Origin: Sinomonas atrocyanea
GTDB taxonomy: Bacteria; Actinomycetota; Actinomycetes; Actinomycetales; Micrococcaceae
DNA length: 64,000 nt
Direction of reading: 5' to 3'
Assembly (NCBI RefSeq): GCF_030812675.1
Contig: NZ_JAUSTE010000002.1
Location: 62,001 to 126,000, forward strand
The position numbers and the translations under genes are program-made. Below the pieces are notes generated by a model. The model was not told the origin of the DNA, searched no databases, and was given only the letters and a program-made list of their open reading frames with translations. Below are positions 54,740 through 62,503 of this stretch, one piece after another. How positions within the stretch are numbered: position 1 is the first letter of the stretch; every line of letters starts with the position of its first letter.

Positions 54740-55684
54740 GAGCGACTGCGCCGAGGCGCGCAGAGCCTCGGCCGAGCGCCCGAGCCGCGCCAGCTCGCCG
54801 TCGTCCATCGGGACTTCGAGGACGCGCCGGACCCCGCCCGCGCCCACCACGGAGGGCAGGCTGAGGGCCACGCCGTGGATGCCGCTCTGGCCCGAGAGCA
54901 CCGAGGAGACGGGCAGCACGGCGTCCTCCCGGCCCAGGACCGCCTCGACGATGCGGGCGGCGGAGAGCCCGATCGCGTAGTTCGTGGCGCCCTTGCCCTC
55001 GATCACGCGGTAGGCCGCGGTGCGGACGTTGTGCGCGAGGGCCTCGAGGGACTCGGGCGTGAACGCGCGGGAGCCGTCGTCGGCCGTCCAGTCCCGGAGC
55101 GGCACGCCGCCGATACTCGCGCAGGCCCAGAGCGGGAACTCGGTGTCGCCGTGCTCGCCCACGATGTAGGCGTGGACGGAGGAGCGGGACACCCCGACCC
55201 GCTCGCCCAGCAGCCACCGCAGGCGGGAGGTGTCCAGCACCGTGCCCGAGGCGAACACCCGGCCGGCCGGAAGGCCGGAGATGCGCTGCGCGATGACGGT
55301 CAGCACATCGCACGGGTTGGTCACGAGCACGTAGACAGCGTCCGGCGCCTGCGCGACCAGCCGCGGCATGAGGGCCTCGAGGATGCGCGCGTTGGTCCCG
55401 GCGAGCTCGAGCCGGGTCTGCCCCGGCCGCTGCTTTGCCCCGGCGGTGATCACCACGATGTCCGCTCCCGCCGCAAGCGCCAGGTCCGTCCCGCCGGTGA
55501 TGCTCGAGGCTCCGGTGAACTGGGTCCCATGCGCGAGGTCGAGGACCTCGGCCTCGGCCTTCGCCTGGTCGATGTCGTAGAGGACCACCTCGCGCGCCGA
55601 ACCGCGGATGAGGCAGGCGTAGGCCACCGAGCTCCCCACCGCGCCGGCGCCGACCACCACGAGCTTGCCTGCCTGAGCCGCCAT
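54731..55684 (-). CDS. ldh: L-lactate dehydrogenase
   Basis: A 317-residue NAD-dependent dehydrogenase interconverting pyruvate and L-lactate. The Rossmann motif is [17 protein letters not shown]. The substrate loop reads [14 protein letters not shown], where Gln (not Arg) marks lactate over malate specificity. The catalytic His is in [20 protein letters not shown] box ends 6 nt before the ATG, with no ribosome binding site, suggesting leaderless translation. It is divergent from menB with 69 bp between the start codons. Confidence 0.93.
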   Translation of the reverse strand: MAAQAGKLVVVGAGAVGSSVAYACLIRGSAREVVLYDIDQAKAEAEVLDLAHGTQFTGASSITGGTDLALAAGADIVVITAGAKQRPGQTRLELAGTNARILEALMPRLVAQAPDAVYVLVTNPCDVLTVIAQRISGLPAGRVFASGTVLDTSRLRWLLGERVGVSRSSVHAYIVGEHGDTEFPLWACASIGGVPLRDWTADDGSRAFTPESLEALAHNVRTAAYRVIEGKGATNYAIGLSAARIVEAVLGREDAVLPVSSVLSGQSGIHGVALSLPSVVGAGGVRRVLEVPMDDGELARLGRSAEALRASAQSLGY

Positions 55685-55753
55685 GGTCACAGCGTAGCCC
55701 GCACCCTCGGGCACGGCTCCCCCCGCGTGCGCCGCCGACTAGACTCTTTCCAC

Positions 55754-56725
<972 letters not shown>

Positions 56726-56735
56726 GCGCACGGCC

Positions 56736-56780
56736 GCCAGAGACCCCGCACCACCCCGCCAGAGACCCCGCAACGAGAGG
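56736..56780. repeat. 22-bp repeat between menB and menE
   Basis: GCCAGAGACCCCGCA at 56736 and 56758 is spaced by 22 bp and matches the inverted-orientation unit of the array at 46027-46175. It begins 11 nt after the menB stop and ends 13 nt before menE. Confidence 0.75.
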
Positions 56781-56792
56781 CGCCCCCGCACC

Positions 56793-57938
56793 GTGAACCT
56801 GGACCCCGTGCTCTCAGCCCTCGCCGCCGCACTCGCGGGCGAGGGCCCGGCGGTCGAGTTCGGCCCGGGCGGCCCCGCATTGGCTGGGCACAGCAACGGG
56901 TCCGCGCTGCCCGAGGGCACGGCGATCGTGGTCCGCACGTCCGGCTCGACGGGGGAACCCAAGGCGACCGCCCTCACCGTCGAGGCCCTCGCTGCGTCCT
57001 CGGCGGCCACGGCGATGCGCCTCAGGGGCGAGGGCCAGTGGCTGCTCGCGCTGCCCCTCGCCTACGTCGCCGGCGCGCAGGTCCTGGTCCGCTCCCTGTT
57101 CGCCGGGACGCGGCCCTGGGCGATGGACCTCTCTGGCGGATTCAGGCCCGAGGCCTTCGCCGACGCCGCGGAGGCCCTCACCGATCCGATCCGGTTCACC
57201 TCCCTCGTGCCCACCCAGCTGCGCCGCCTGCTCGACGACGGCTCGCCCCGGGTGCTCGCAGCCCTCACCCGCTTCGACGCCGTGCTGCTCGGCGGCGCGG
57301 CGATGTCGCAGGACCTCCTCGACCAGGCCCGCGAGGCCGGGGTGCGGGTGGTGACGACGTACGGCTCCGCGGAGACCTGCGGCGGCTGCGTGTACGACGG
57401 CGTGCCGCTGGACGGCGTCGACGTCGAGCTCGTGGACGGCCGGGTGTGGCTCGGCGGAGACGTGGTGGCCGCCGGGTATGTGGGAGACCCGGAGCGCACC
57501 GAGGCGCACTTCCGCACCGACGCGGACGGCCGCCGGTGGTACCTCAGCTCCGACGTGGGCGAGTTCGCGCCCGACGGTCGCCTCCGGATCCTGGGGAGGG
57601 CGGACGACGTCGTCATCACCGGCGGCGTCAAGGCCTCCGCCGCTCGGGTCGCGGCGGCTGTCGAGGCCCTGCCGGGAGTGCGTGAGGCGTTCGTGGCCGG
57701 CGTCGACGATCCGGAGTGGGGGCAGGCGCTCGCCGCTGCCGTGGTCCTCGCGGCGCCCGAAGGCCGGGCTGGAGAGCAAGCGGTGCCGGAGGACATCCGC
57801 GCGGCGGCCGCGGAGCGGCTCGGCCGGCTCGCGCCGAAGTCGTGGCTGGCCCTGGAGTCCCTCCCGCTCCTGCCGAACGGGAAACCGGACCGCAGGGCCC
57901 TCACCGAACTCCTGGCCGCCAGGCACCGCAGGCCCTAG
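56793..57938 (+). CDS. menE: o-Succinylbenzoate-CoA ligase
   Basis: A 381-residue acyl-CoA synthetase, short for its superfamily but usual for actinobacterial MenE. The AMP-binding motif is VVRTSGSTGEPKATALT. Later adenylation motifs are YGSAETCGGCVYDG, WYLSSDVGEFAPDGRLRILGRADD and the C-terminal LPNGKPDRRALTE. It activates o-succinylbenzoate for MenB. Start is GTG, without a clear ribosome binding site, directly after the 22-bp repeat. Gene order B-E does not follow the pathway order E-B. Confidence 0.92.
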   Translation: MNLDPVLSALAAALAGEGPAVEFGPGGPALAGHSNGSALPEGTAIVVRTSGSTGEPKATALTVEALAASSAATAMRLRGEGQWLLALPLAYVAGAQVLVRSLFAGTRPWAMDLSGGFRPEAFADAAEALTDPIRFTSLVPTQLRRLLDDGSPRVLAALTRFDAVLLGGAAMSQDLLDQAREAGVRVVTTYGSAETCGGCVYDGVPLDGVDVELVDGRVWLGGDVVAAGYVGDPERTEAHFRTDADGRRWYLSSDVGEFAPDGRLRILGRADDVVITGGVKASAARVAAAVEALPGVREAFVAGVDDPEWGQALAAAVVLAAPEGRAGEQAVPEDIRAAAAERLGRLAPKSWLALESLPLLPNGKPDRRALTELLAARHRRP

Positions 57939-57993
57939 CGCACGCCGCCCCTCAGCCTTCACCCACCCCCACCACCGTCAGAGGAATCAGCCC

Positions 57994-58875
57994 GTGGCAA
58001 CACCCGCCCAATGGATCTCCGGCTCCCGGCCGCGAACCCTGCCCATGGCCGTCGCGCCCGTGGTGATCGGCACCGCGGCGGCGTACGGCCTGGGGGCGTT
58101 CAAGCCGGTCAACGCCGTGCTGGCCGCCCTCGTTGCGGTCCTGCTCCAGATCGGCGTGAACTACGCGAACGACTACTCCGACGGGATCCGCGGCACCGAC
58201 GACGACCGCGTGGGGCCCTTCCGGCTCACTGGCTCCAAGGCTGCGGCGCCCGCCCAGGTCAAGCGCGCCGCCTTCATCGCGTTCGGGGCCGCCATGGTGT
58301 TCGGCCTCGTGCTCGTGGTGATCTCGCAGGCCTGGTGGCTGCTGCTCGTCGGGGCAGGATGCGTCGCGGCGGCCTGGGGCTACACCGGCGGCAAGAACCC
58401 GTACGGCTATCTGGGACTCGGCGACGTCTTCGTGTTCGTGTTCTTCGGCCTCGTGGCCACGCTGGGCACCACGTACACGCAGGCCGGAACCCTCAGTGCG
58501 GCGTCCTGGATCGGGGCCGTCGGCACGGGCCTCATCGCGGATGGGCTCCTCATGGCCAACAACGTCCGCGACATCCCGACAGATGAGACGGCTGGCAAGC
58601 GGACCCTCGCCGTGCGTCTGGGCGACTACCGTGCGCGGCGGGCCTACGTCTGGATGCTCGGAGTGGCGGTGCTCGGGCCCCTCCTGCTGGCGCCGTGGAA
58701 CCCGTGGATGCTGATCATGCTGCTGCTCGTCCCGGCGTGCCTCACGCCATCGTGGCTCATGCTCGGCGGGAAGAAGGGACCGCGCCTCATCCCGGTCCTC
58801 CAGCAGACCGGATTCATCAACCTCGGCTATGCCGGGCTCTTCACGATCGCCGTGGTGCTGAAGACCCTGTTCTAG
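57994..58875 (+). CDS. menA: 1,4-dihydroxy-2-naphthoate polyprenyltransferase
   Basis: A 293-residue UbiA-family membrane prenyltransferase with about eight or nine helices. The first Asp motif is NYANDYSDGIRGTDDDR and the second is NNVRDIPTDETAGKRTLAVRLG. It attaches the isoprenoid tail to give demethylmenaquinone. Start is GTG with AGAGGAA 8 nt upstream, chosen because it precedes the typical QWISGSRPRTLP N-terminus. Third gene of the men group. Confidence 0.95.
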   Translation: MATPAQWISGSRPRTLPMAVAPVVIGTAAAYGLGAFKPVNAVLAALVAVLLQIGVNYANDYSDGIRGTDDDRVGPFRLTGSKAAAPAQVKRAAFIAFGAAMVFGLVLVVISQAWWLLLVGAGCVAAAWGYTGGKNPYGYLGLGDVFVFVFFGLVATLGTTYTQAGTLSAASWIGAVGTGLIADGLLMANNVRDIPTDETAGKRTLAVRLGDYRARRAYVWMLGVAVLGPLLLAPWNPWMLIMLLLVPACLTPSWLMLGGKKGPRLIPVLQQTGFINLGYAGLFTIAVVLKTLF

Positions 58876-58950
58876 ACCGTCGGAAGTGACGGCGGCCAGC
58901 GGCCGTCCGGGGCAGCCAGAAATGTCGTAGTGGCGTTCTAGTATGTGCCT

Positions 58951-59340
58951 ATGGGAATCGGACAGGGGTTCGAGGACGGCGCTGGGGCCACCGGCTCCGC
59001 CGGGGAGAGCGGGCCGTGGGGGGCCGCCCTCGAGCTCGAGGCGATCCGTGAGGCCGAAGAGGAGCGTGCCGCCGCCGGCAGCCCCGTCGAGCCCGAGCCC
59101 TGGCTGCTCAGCGCGTGGGAGCGCCGCGACGACCCGTCGACGAGGCCCGTGCTGCCTCCGTGCCCCGATTCCGAACTGCTGGCCCTCATCGCAGATGACC
59201 TCGCCGTGGAACACCACCGGGCGAGGAAACGACGGGGGCGGCCCCCGGCCCACTGCCCGAAGGCACCGATCCTGGCGGCGGTCTCCCGTCCCCTGCGGCA
59301 ATCGTGGCCAGCATCGAGGCCGAGACCGCCCAGCTCCTGA
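58951..59340 (+). pseudogene. 5' part of a DUF222-HNH gene, separated by a frameshift
   Basis: The ATG lies 6 nt after TAGTAT (58939-58944), a leaderless-type promoter. The frame encodes MGIGQGFEDG, an acidic region EAIREAEEERAAAGSPVE, then PDSELLALIADDLAVEHHRARKR, after which it becomes Arg/Pro-rich noise. From 59199 the next frame is open and gives sensible sequence (LPSPAAIVASIEAETAQLL) that continues into the HNH gene. A single -1 or +2 shift near 59205-59240, where runs of G and C occur, would join both parts. It could be a true mutation or a sequencing error. Confidence 0.55.
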
Positions 59341-60608
59341 TCGCCCGCCTAGAGCGCCTCGACCGCGACGACTCCGCGCGCGCCGCCGAACGCATCGTCA
59401 CTCTGGCCTCCCTGGCGCGCGCGGTGGGCGGCTCATCGGATGCCCCCTTCCGGCGTCTCGGGGCCCCGTCGATCGCAGCGTCCGAGGTCTCGGCAACACT
59501 GAAGCTCTCGGCCCGCACGGCGAAGGGAATGGTCACCGAAGCGCTCGAGCTCTCCCGGCCGGCCTGGCGCCCACTGCTCGAGGCCATGCACGCCGGGCTC
59601 GTCCCCCAGCGCCGGGCGCGGACGATCCTCGACGCTGCAACGCCGGTCCCGCAGGAAAGGCTGGCCGCCTTTGTAGCCGAGGCCGTCGCCGTGGCAGCCC
59701 CCACCGGCCCTGATGGCAGCCCAGACGCCGACGGGATCCCGAGCCCCGGCGCTCTGGGCCGGAAGCTCCGGCGGCTGGCCGAGAGGCACGCGGCCGAACC
59801 CCTCGCTGTCCGCAAGGCGAAGGCGCGCGAGCACCGCCGGGTGGACATCGAGCCCGCGGGAGACGCGATGTGCTGGCTCACGGCCTACCTGCCGCTCGAG
59901 GACGCGGCCGCAATCGACACGCGCCTCGAGAGCATGGCACGGTCCCTGCAGGGCCCCTCCGAGAGCCGTACGCTCCCCCAGCTGCGGGCCGATGTGTTCG
60001 CGGACCTCGTCAGTGGCGCGTCGCCGGCAGACCTCCGGGCTGCCGCCAGCCCGGGAGCCCAGATCGTCGTCACGGTCCCGCTGGCCACCCTTGAGGGTTC
60101 GGGCGACGCTCCCGGGGAGATCCTCGGCTACGGCCCCCTCGATCCTGACGCGGCGCGCCTCGTGGCCGCCGGGGCTGCCACGTGGACCCGCCTGTGGGTC
60201 GATCCGAGGACCGGCGCGCCCCTCGCGCTCGGCCGCACGCGGTACCGGCCGAGCGCCGCCATGCGCCAGCAGCTCGGGGCCCGGGACATGGTGTGCCGGT
60301 TCCCCGGTTGCGACAGGCCCTCCACGGCCACCGACGCCGACCACACCATGTCATGGGCAAGCGGCGGCGAGACCGGCACCGACAACCTTGCCCTCCTGTG
60401 CAGGGAGCACCATCGGCTCAAGAGCGAGGGCCACTGGAGGGCGCGGCAGATCGGGCGCCCGGGGTCAGCTCCGGACGGTCCGGGCCGCCCGGAGGCTCCG
60501 GCCGCTGTGCCCCGGCACCTCCCTCCGCCGGGGACGATCGAATGGACCTCTCCCGCCGGCCGGCGCTACATTACCTATCCCGAGGGCGACCCGCCGCCCC
60601 CGTTCTAG
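59304..60608 (+). CDS. DUF222 / HNH endonuclease-domain protein (3' part of the split gene)
   Basis: 434 residues from a GTG at 59304, but the frame is open from 59199. The DUF222 region covers about residues 1-300 (LARAVGGSSDAPFRRLGAP, VDIEPAGDAMCWLTAYLPLEDAAAIDTRLESMA). The C-terminal HNH motif is CRFPGCDRPSTATDADHTMSW, then TDNLALLCREHHRLK. Actinobacterial genomes carry many copies of this family (13E12-type); some are mobile-element associated, most uncharacterised. Without its first about 90 residues it may be inactive. The last two codons share a palindrome CTAGCGCTAG with the converging DUF4229 stop. Confidence 0.8.
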   Translation: MASIEAETAQLLIARLERLDRDDSARAAERIVTLASLARAVGGSSDAPFRRLGAPSIAASEVSATLKLSARTAKGMVTEALELSRPAWRPLLEAMHAGLVPQRRARTILDAATPVPQERLAAFVAEAVAVAAPTGPDGSPDADGIPSPGALGRKLRRLAERHAAEPLAVRKAKAREHRRVDIEPAGDAMCWLTAYLPLEDAAAIDTRLESMARSLQGPSESRTLPQLRADVFADLVSGASPADLRAAASPGAQIVVTVPLATLEGSGDAPGEILGYGPLDPDAARLVAAGAATWTRLWVDPRTGAPLALGRTRYRPSAAMRQQLGARDMVCRFPGCDRPSTATDADHTMSWASGGETGTDNLALLCREHHRLKSEGHWRARQIGRPGSAPDGPGRPEAPAAVPRHLPPPGTIEWTSPAGRRYITYPEGDPPPPF

Positions 60609-60610
60609 CG

Positions 60611-61093
60611 CTAGGAGGCCGTTCCCTCGCCACCGGGGTTCTGGGGGTTCTGGGCCTTCCGGTCCTGCAGCGTCCGGTCTCGGTTCTCATCCGCTGCCCT
60701 CTCAGCGGGAACCCCGGTGCGCTCGGTGGCGGTGGCCTCGGTCGCATTGTGCTCGGTCGCGGTGCCCTCGGCGTCGGTGCGCTCGGTCGCGGTGCCCTCG
60801 GCGTCGTCGTACTCGGCGTCCTCGTCGGCGCGCTGTGCGTCGTCGAGCGCGTCCTCCACCTCGGCGTCCGCGACCTCGCGCTTGGTGCGCACCTGCTTGC
60901 GGCCGCCGAAGACATCGCGGACCTCGCTGGCGGCGGCGTTGCGCTGGCGCGTCAGGAACAGGAAGTTGATCGCGAAGGCGATGAGCACGGCGTAGACGGC
61001 AGAGAGGACCACTCCGATGCGCAGCACCATGAACACCGCGAACGGCACAACGAACAGGACGGCACGGAGCAGGAAGTACTTGAGGGAGGCCAC
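60611..61093 (-). CDS. DUF4229 small membrane protein
   Basis: A 160-residue protein. Two helices lie in the N-terminal 55 residues (YFLLRAVLFVVPFAVFMVL and VVLSAVYAVLIAFAINFLFL), followed by a charged cytoplasmic tail. The last 70 residues contain imperfect repeats of EGTATERTDA. It is a regular neighbour of menA in this group of actinobacteria, with no known function. Start is GTG, 6 nt after TAAACT and without a ribosome binding site. Confidence 0.8.
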   Translation of the reverse strand: MASLKYFLLRAVLFVVPFAVFMVLRIGVVLSAVYAVLIAFAINFLFLTRQRNAAASEVRDVFGGRKQVRTKREVADAEVEDALDDAQRADEDAEYDDAEGTATERTDAEGTATEHNATEATATERTGVPAERAADENRDRTLQDRKAQNPQNPGGEGTAS

Positions 61094-61118
61094 TGGACGA
61101 GTTTACTAAAATGGTCCT
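61094..61118. promoter_or_regulatory. 25-bp divergent promoter for two apparently leaderless genes
   Basis: The minus-strand gene has -10 TAAACT (61100-61105) and the plus-strand gene has -10 TAAAAT (61107-61112), each 6 nt from its start codon and 1 bp apart. Both -35 regions must lie inside the opposite coding sequence, so RNA polymerase could occupy only one direction at a time. Confidence 0.7.
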
Positions 61119-61382
61119 ATGATCCGCGTCCTGCCCTGGCTCATCGTCCTGGTCGCATGGCTGTATGGCATGGTCGACTGCGCACTCAGTGACCGCCGCG
61201 CCGTCCGGGGTGGCATCTCGAAGACGCTCTGGTTCCTCATCTCGGTGCTCCCTGCCGTGGGCACCATCCTGTGGTTCGCCTTCGGCCGGCCACGGGGCAC
61301 CACCCCGCCGCGCGGCAGGGACGGAAAGGGCCGCCGCCCGATGGCACCGGACGACGACCCTGACTTCCTCCGCGGACTCTGA
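61119..61382 (+). CDS. PLDc_N-domain small membrane protein
   Basis: An 87-residue protein with two helices: LPWLIVLVAWLYGMVDCAL and TLWFLISVLPAVGTILWFAFGRPRG. This is the phospholipase-D-nuclease N-terminal (PLDc_N) fold seen alone in many actinobacteria. The C-terminal tail is basic, then acidic (PDDDPDFLRGL). It is a constant neighbour of the ccsB/resB genes; function unknown. Confidence 0.85.
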   Translation: MIRVLPWLIVLVAWLYGMVDCALSDRRAVRGGISKTLWFLISVLPAVGTILWFAFGRPRGTTPPRGRDGKGRRPMAPDDDPDFLRGL

Positions 61383-61393
61383 GCGCCGCGTCC

Positions 61394-61437
61394 GCTCTCC
61401 CGACGGTCAGCCGGCTCTCCCTACTGTCAGCCGGCGC
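61394..61437. repeat. 20-bp direct repeat at the PLDc_N/ccsB convergent junction
   Basis: GCTCTCCCGACGGTCAGCCG and GCTCTCCCTACTGTCAGCCG, at 61394 and 61414. The second copy enters the ccsB stop and final codons, as at the ldh junction. Confidence 0.7.
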
Positions 61438-62503
61438 TGACGCCCGCGTAGGAGTGCAGGCCGGAGAAGTAGATGTTCACCACCGTGAAGTTGAAGATGA
61501 CGCACAGGTAGCCGACGATCGAGAGCCACGCGGCGCGGACGCCCGTCCAGCCGCGGGTCGCGCGGGCGTGGAGGTAGGCCGCGTAGACGACCCAGATGAC
61601 GAAGCTCCAGACTTCCTTGGTGTCCCAGCCCCAGAACCGGCCCCACGCCTTCTCGGCCCAGATCGAGCCGAACATCACGGTCAGCGTCCAGCCCACGAAC
61701 GCGATGGTGTTGATGCGGTAGGACAGGGCCTCGAGGGTCAGCGAGCTCGGCACGAGGCGCATGAACGACCCCGTGTCCAGGCCGCCCGCGGCAATCTTCG
61801 CCTCGCGCCGGCTCTGCAGGAGCTGGAGGACGGCCATCGAGAACGTCAGCGTGAACAGCGCCGAGGAGAGCACGGCGATCGAGACGTGGATGACGAGCCA
61901 GTAGCTCTGCAGCGCGGGGACGAGGTGGCCCACCGGGATGTAGAACGCGACCGCCGCGGCCACCATCATGACCACCGCGAGGCCGAGCACGAACGTGCCG
62001 AGGAAGCGCAGGTCCCGGCGGATGAGCACCACGAGGAACACCGCGACGACGAGGAAGGCGCCCGTGGTGCAGAACTCGTACATGTTGCCCCACGGCACCC
62101 GGCCGGCCGCGATGCCGCGGCTGAGCACGCCGGCCGCGTGGATCAGGAGGCCGAGGATGCTCAGGGCGACGCCGACACGGGCGCCCTTGCGGCGCGAGCG
62201 GTACTTGAGGTCGGCGTCGGCCACCTCCACGACGCCGGAACCCGAGGCCTTCGACGGGGCGGGGCTGGAGCTGTCCACCGTCGTGGTGCCGCCGCCGGCG
62301 CCGGCGAGCACGGCCTGCTTGGCCTCCGCCTTCGCGGCGGACTGCGCCTTCTCTCCGGCCAGCAGGGCGGCGTCGCGCTGGGCGACCTTCCCGCTGGTGG
62401 CCATGTCCCACGCGAAGGCGAGGAACGCGACGACGTATGTTCCGGCGGCAAGCAGCATGAACAGCTCGCTGTACGCACCGAGAGTGAAATTGATCTGCGG
62501 CAT
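61427..62503 (-). CDS. ccsB: Cytochrome c biogenesis protein CcsB (ResC type)
   Basis: A 358-residue membrane protein of the system II haem-delivery complex. It has a cytoplasmic Ala/Lys-rich insert (residues about 45-90), then eight or so helices. The WWD-type haem motif is WGRFWGWDTKEVWSFVIW. His ligand candidates are in HLVPALQSYWLVIHVSIAV and YLHARATRGW. With ResB it carries haem across the membrane for attachment to apocytochrome c. The ATG shares one base with the resB stop (TGATG). Confidence 0.93.
   Translation of the reverse strand: MPQINFTLGAYSELFMLLAAGTYVVAFLAFAWDMATSGKVAQRDAALLAGEKAQSAAKAEAKQAVLAGAGGGTTTVDSSSPAPSKASGSGVVEVADADLKYRSRRKGARVGVALSILGLLIHAAGVLSRGIAAGRVPWGNMYEFCTTGAFLVVAVFLVVLIRRDLRFLGTFVLGLAVVMMVAAAVAFYIPVGHLVPALQSYWLVIHVSIAVLSSALFTLTFSMAVLQLLQSRREAKIAAGGLDTGSFMRLVPSSLTLEALSYRINTIAFVGWTLTVMFGSIWAEKAWGRFWGWDTKEVWSFVIWVVYAAYLHARATRGWTGVRAAWLSIVGYLCVIFNFTVVNIYFSGLHSYAGVSAG

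Noticed and set aside
59304-60608. HNH protein considered as a homing endonuclease or mobile intron product
   Set aside because: The DUF222-HNH layout is a common chromosomal actinobacterial family; no intron structure or interrupted gene surrounds it.
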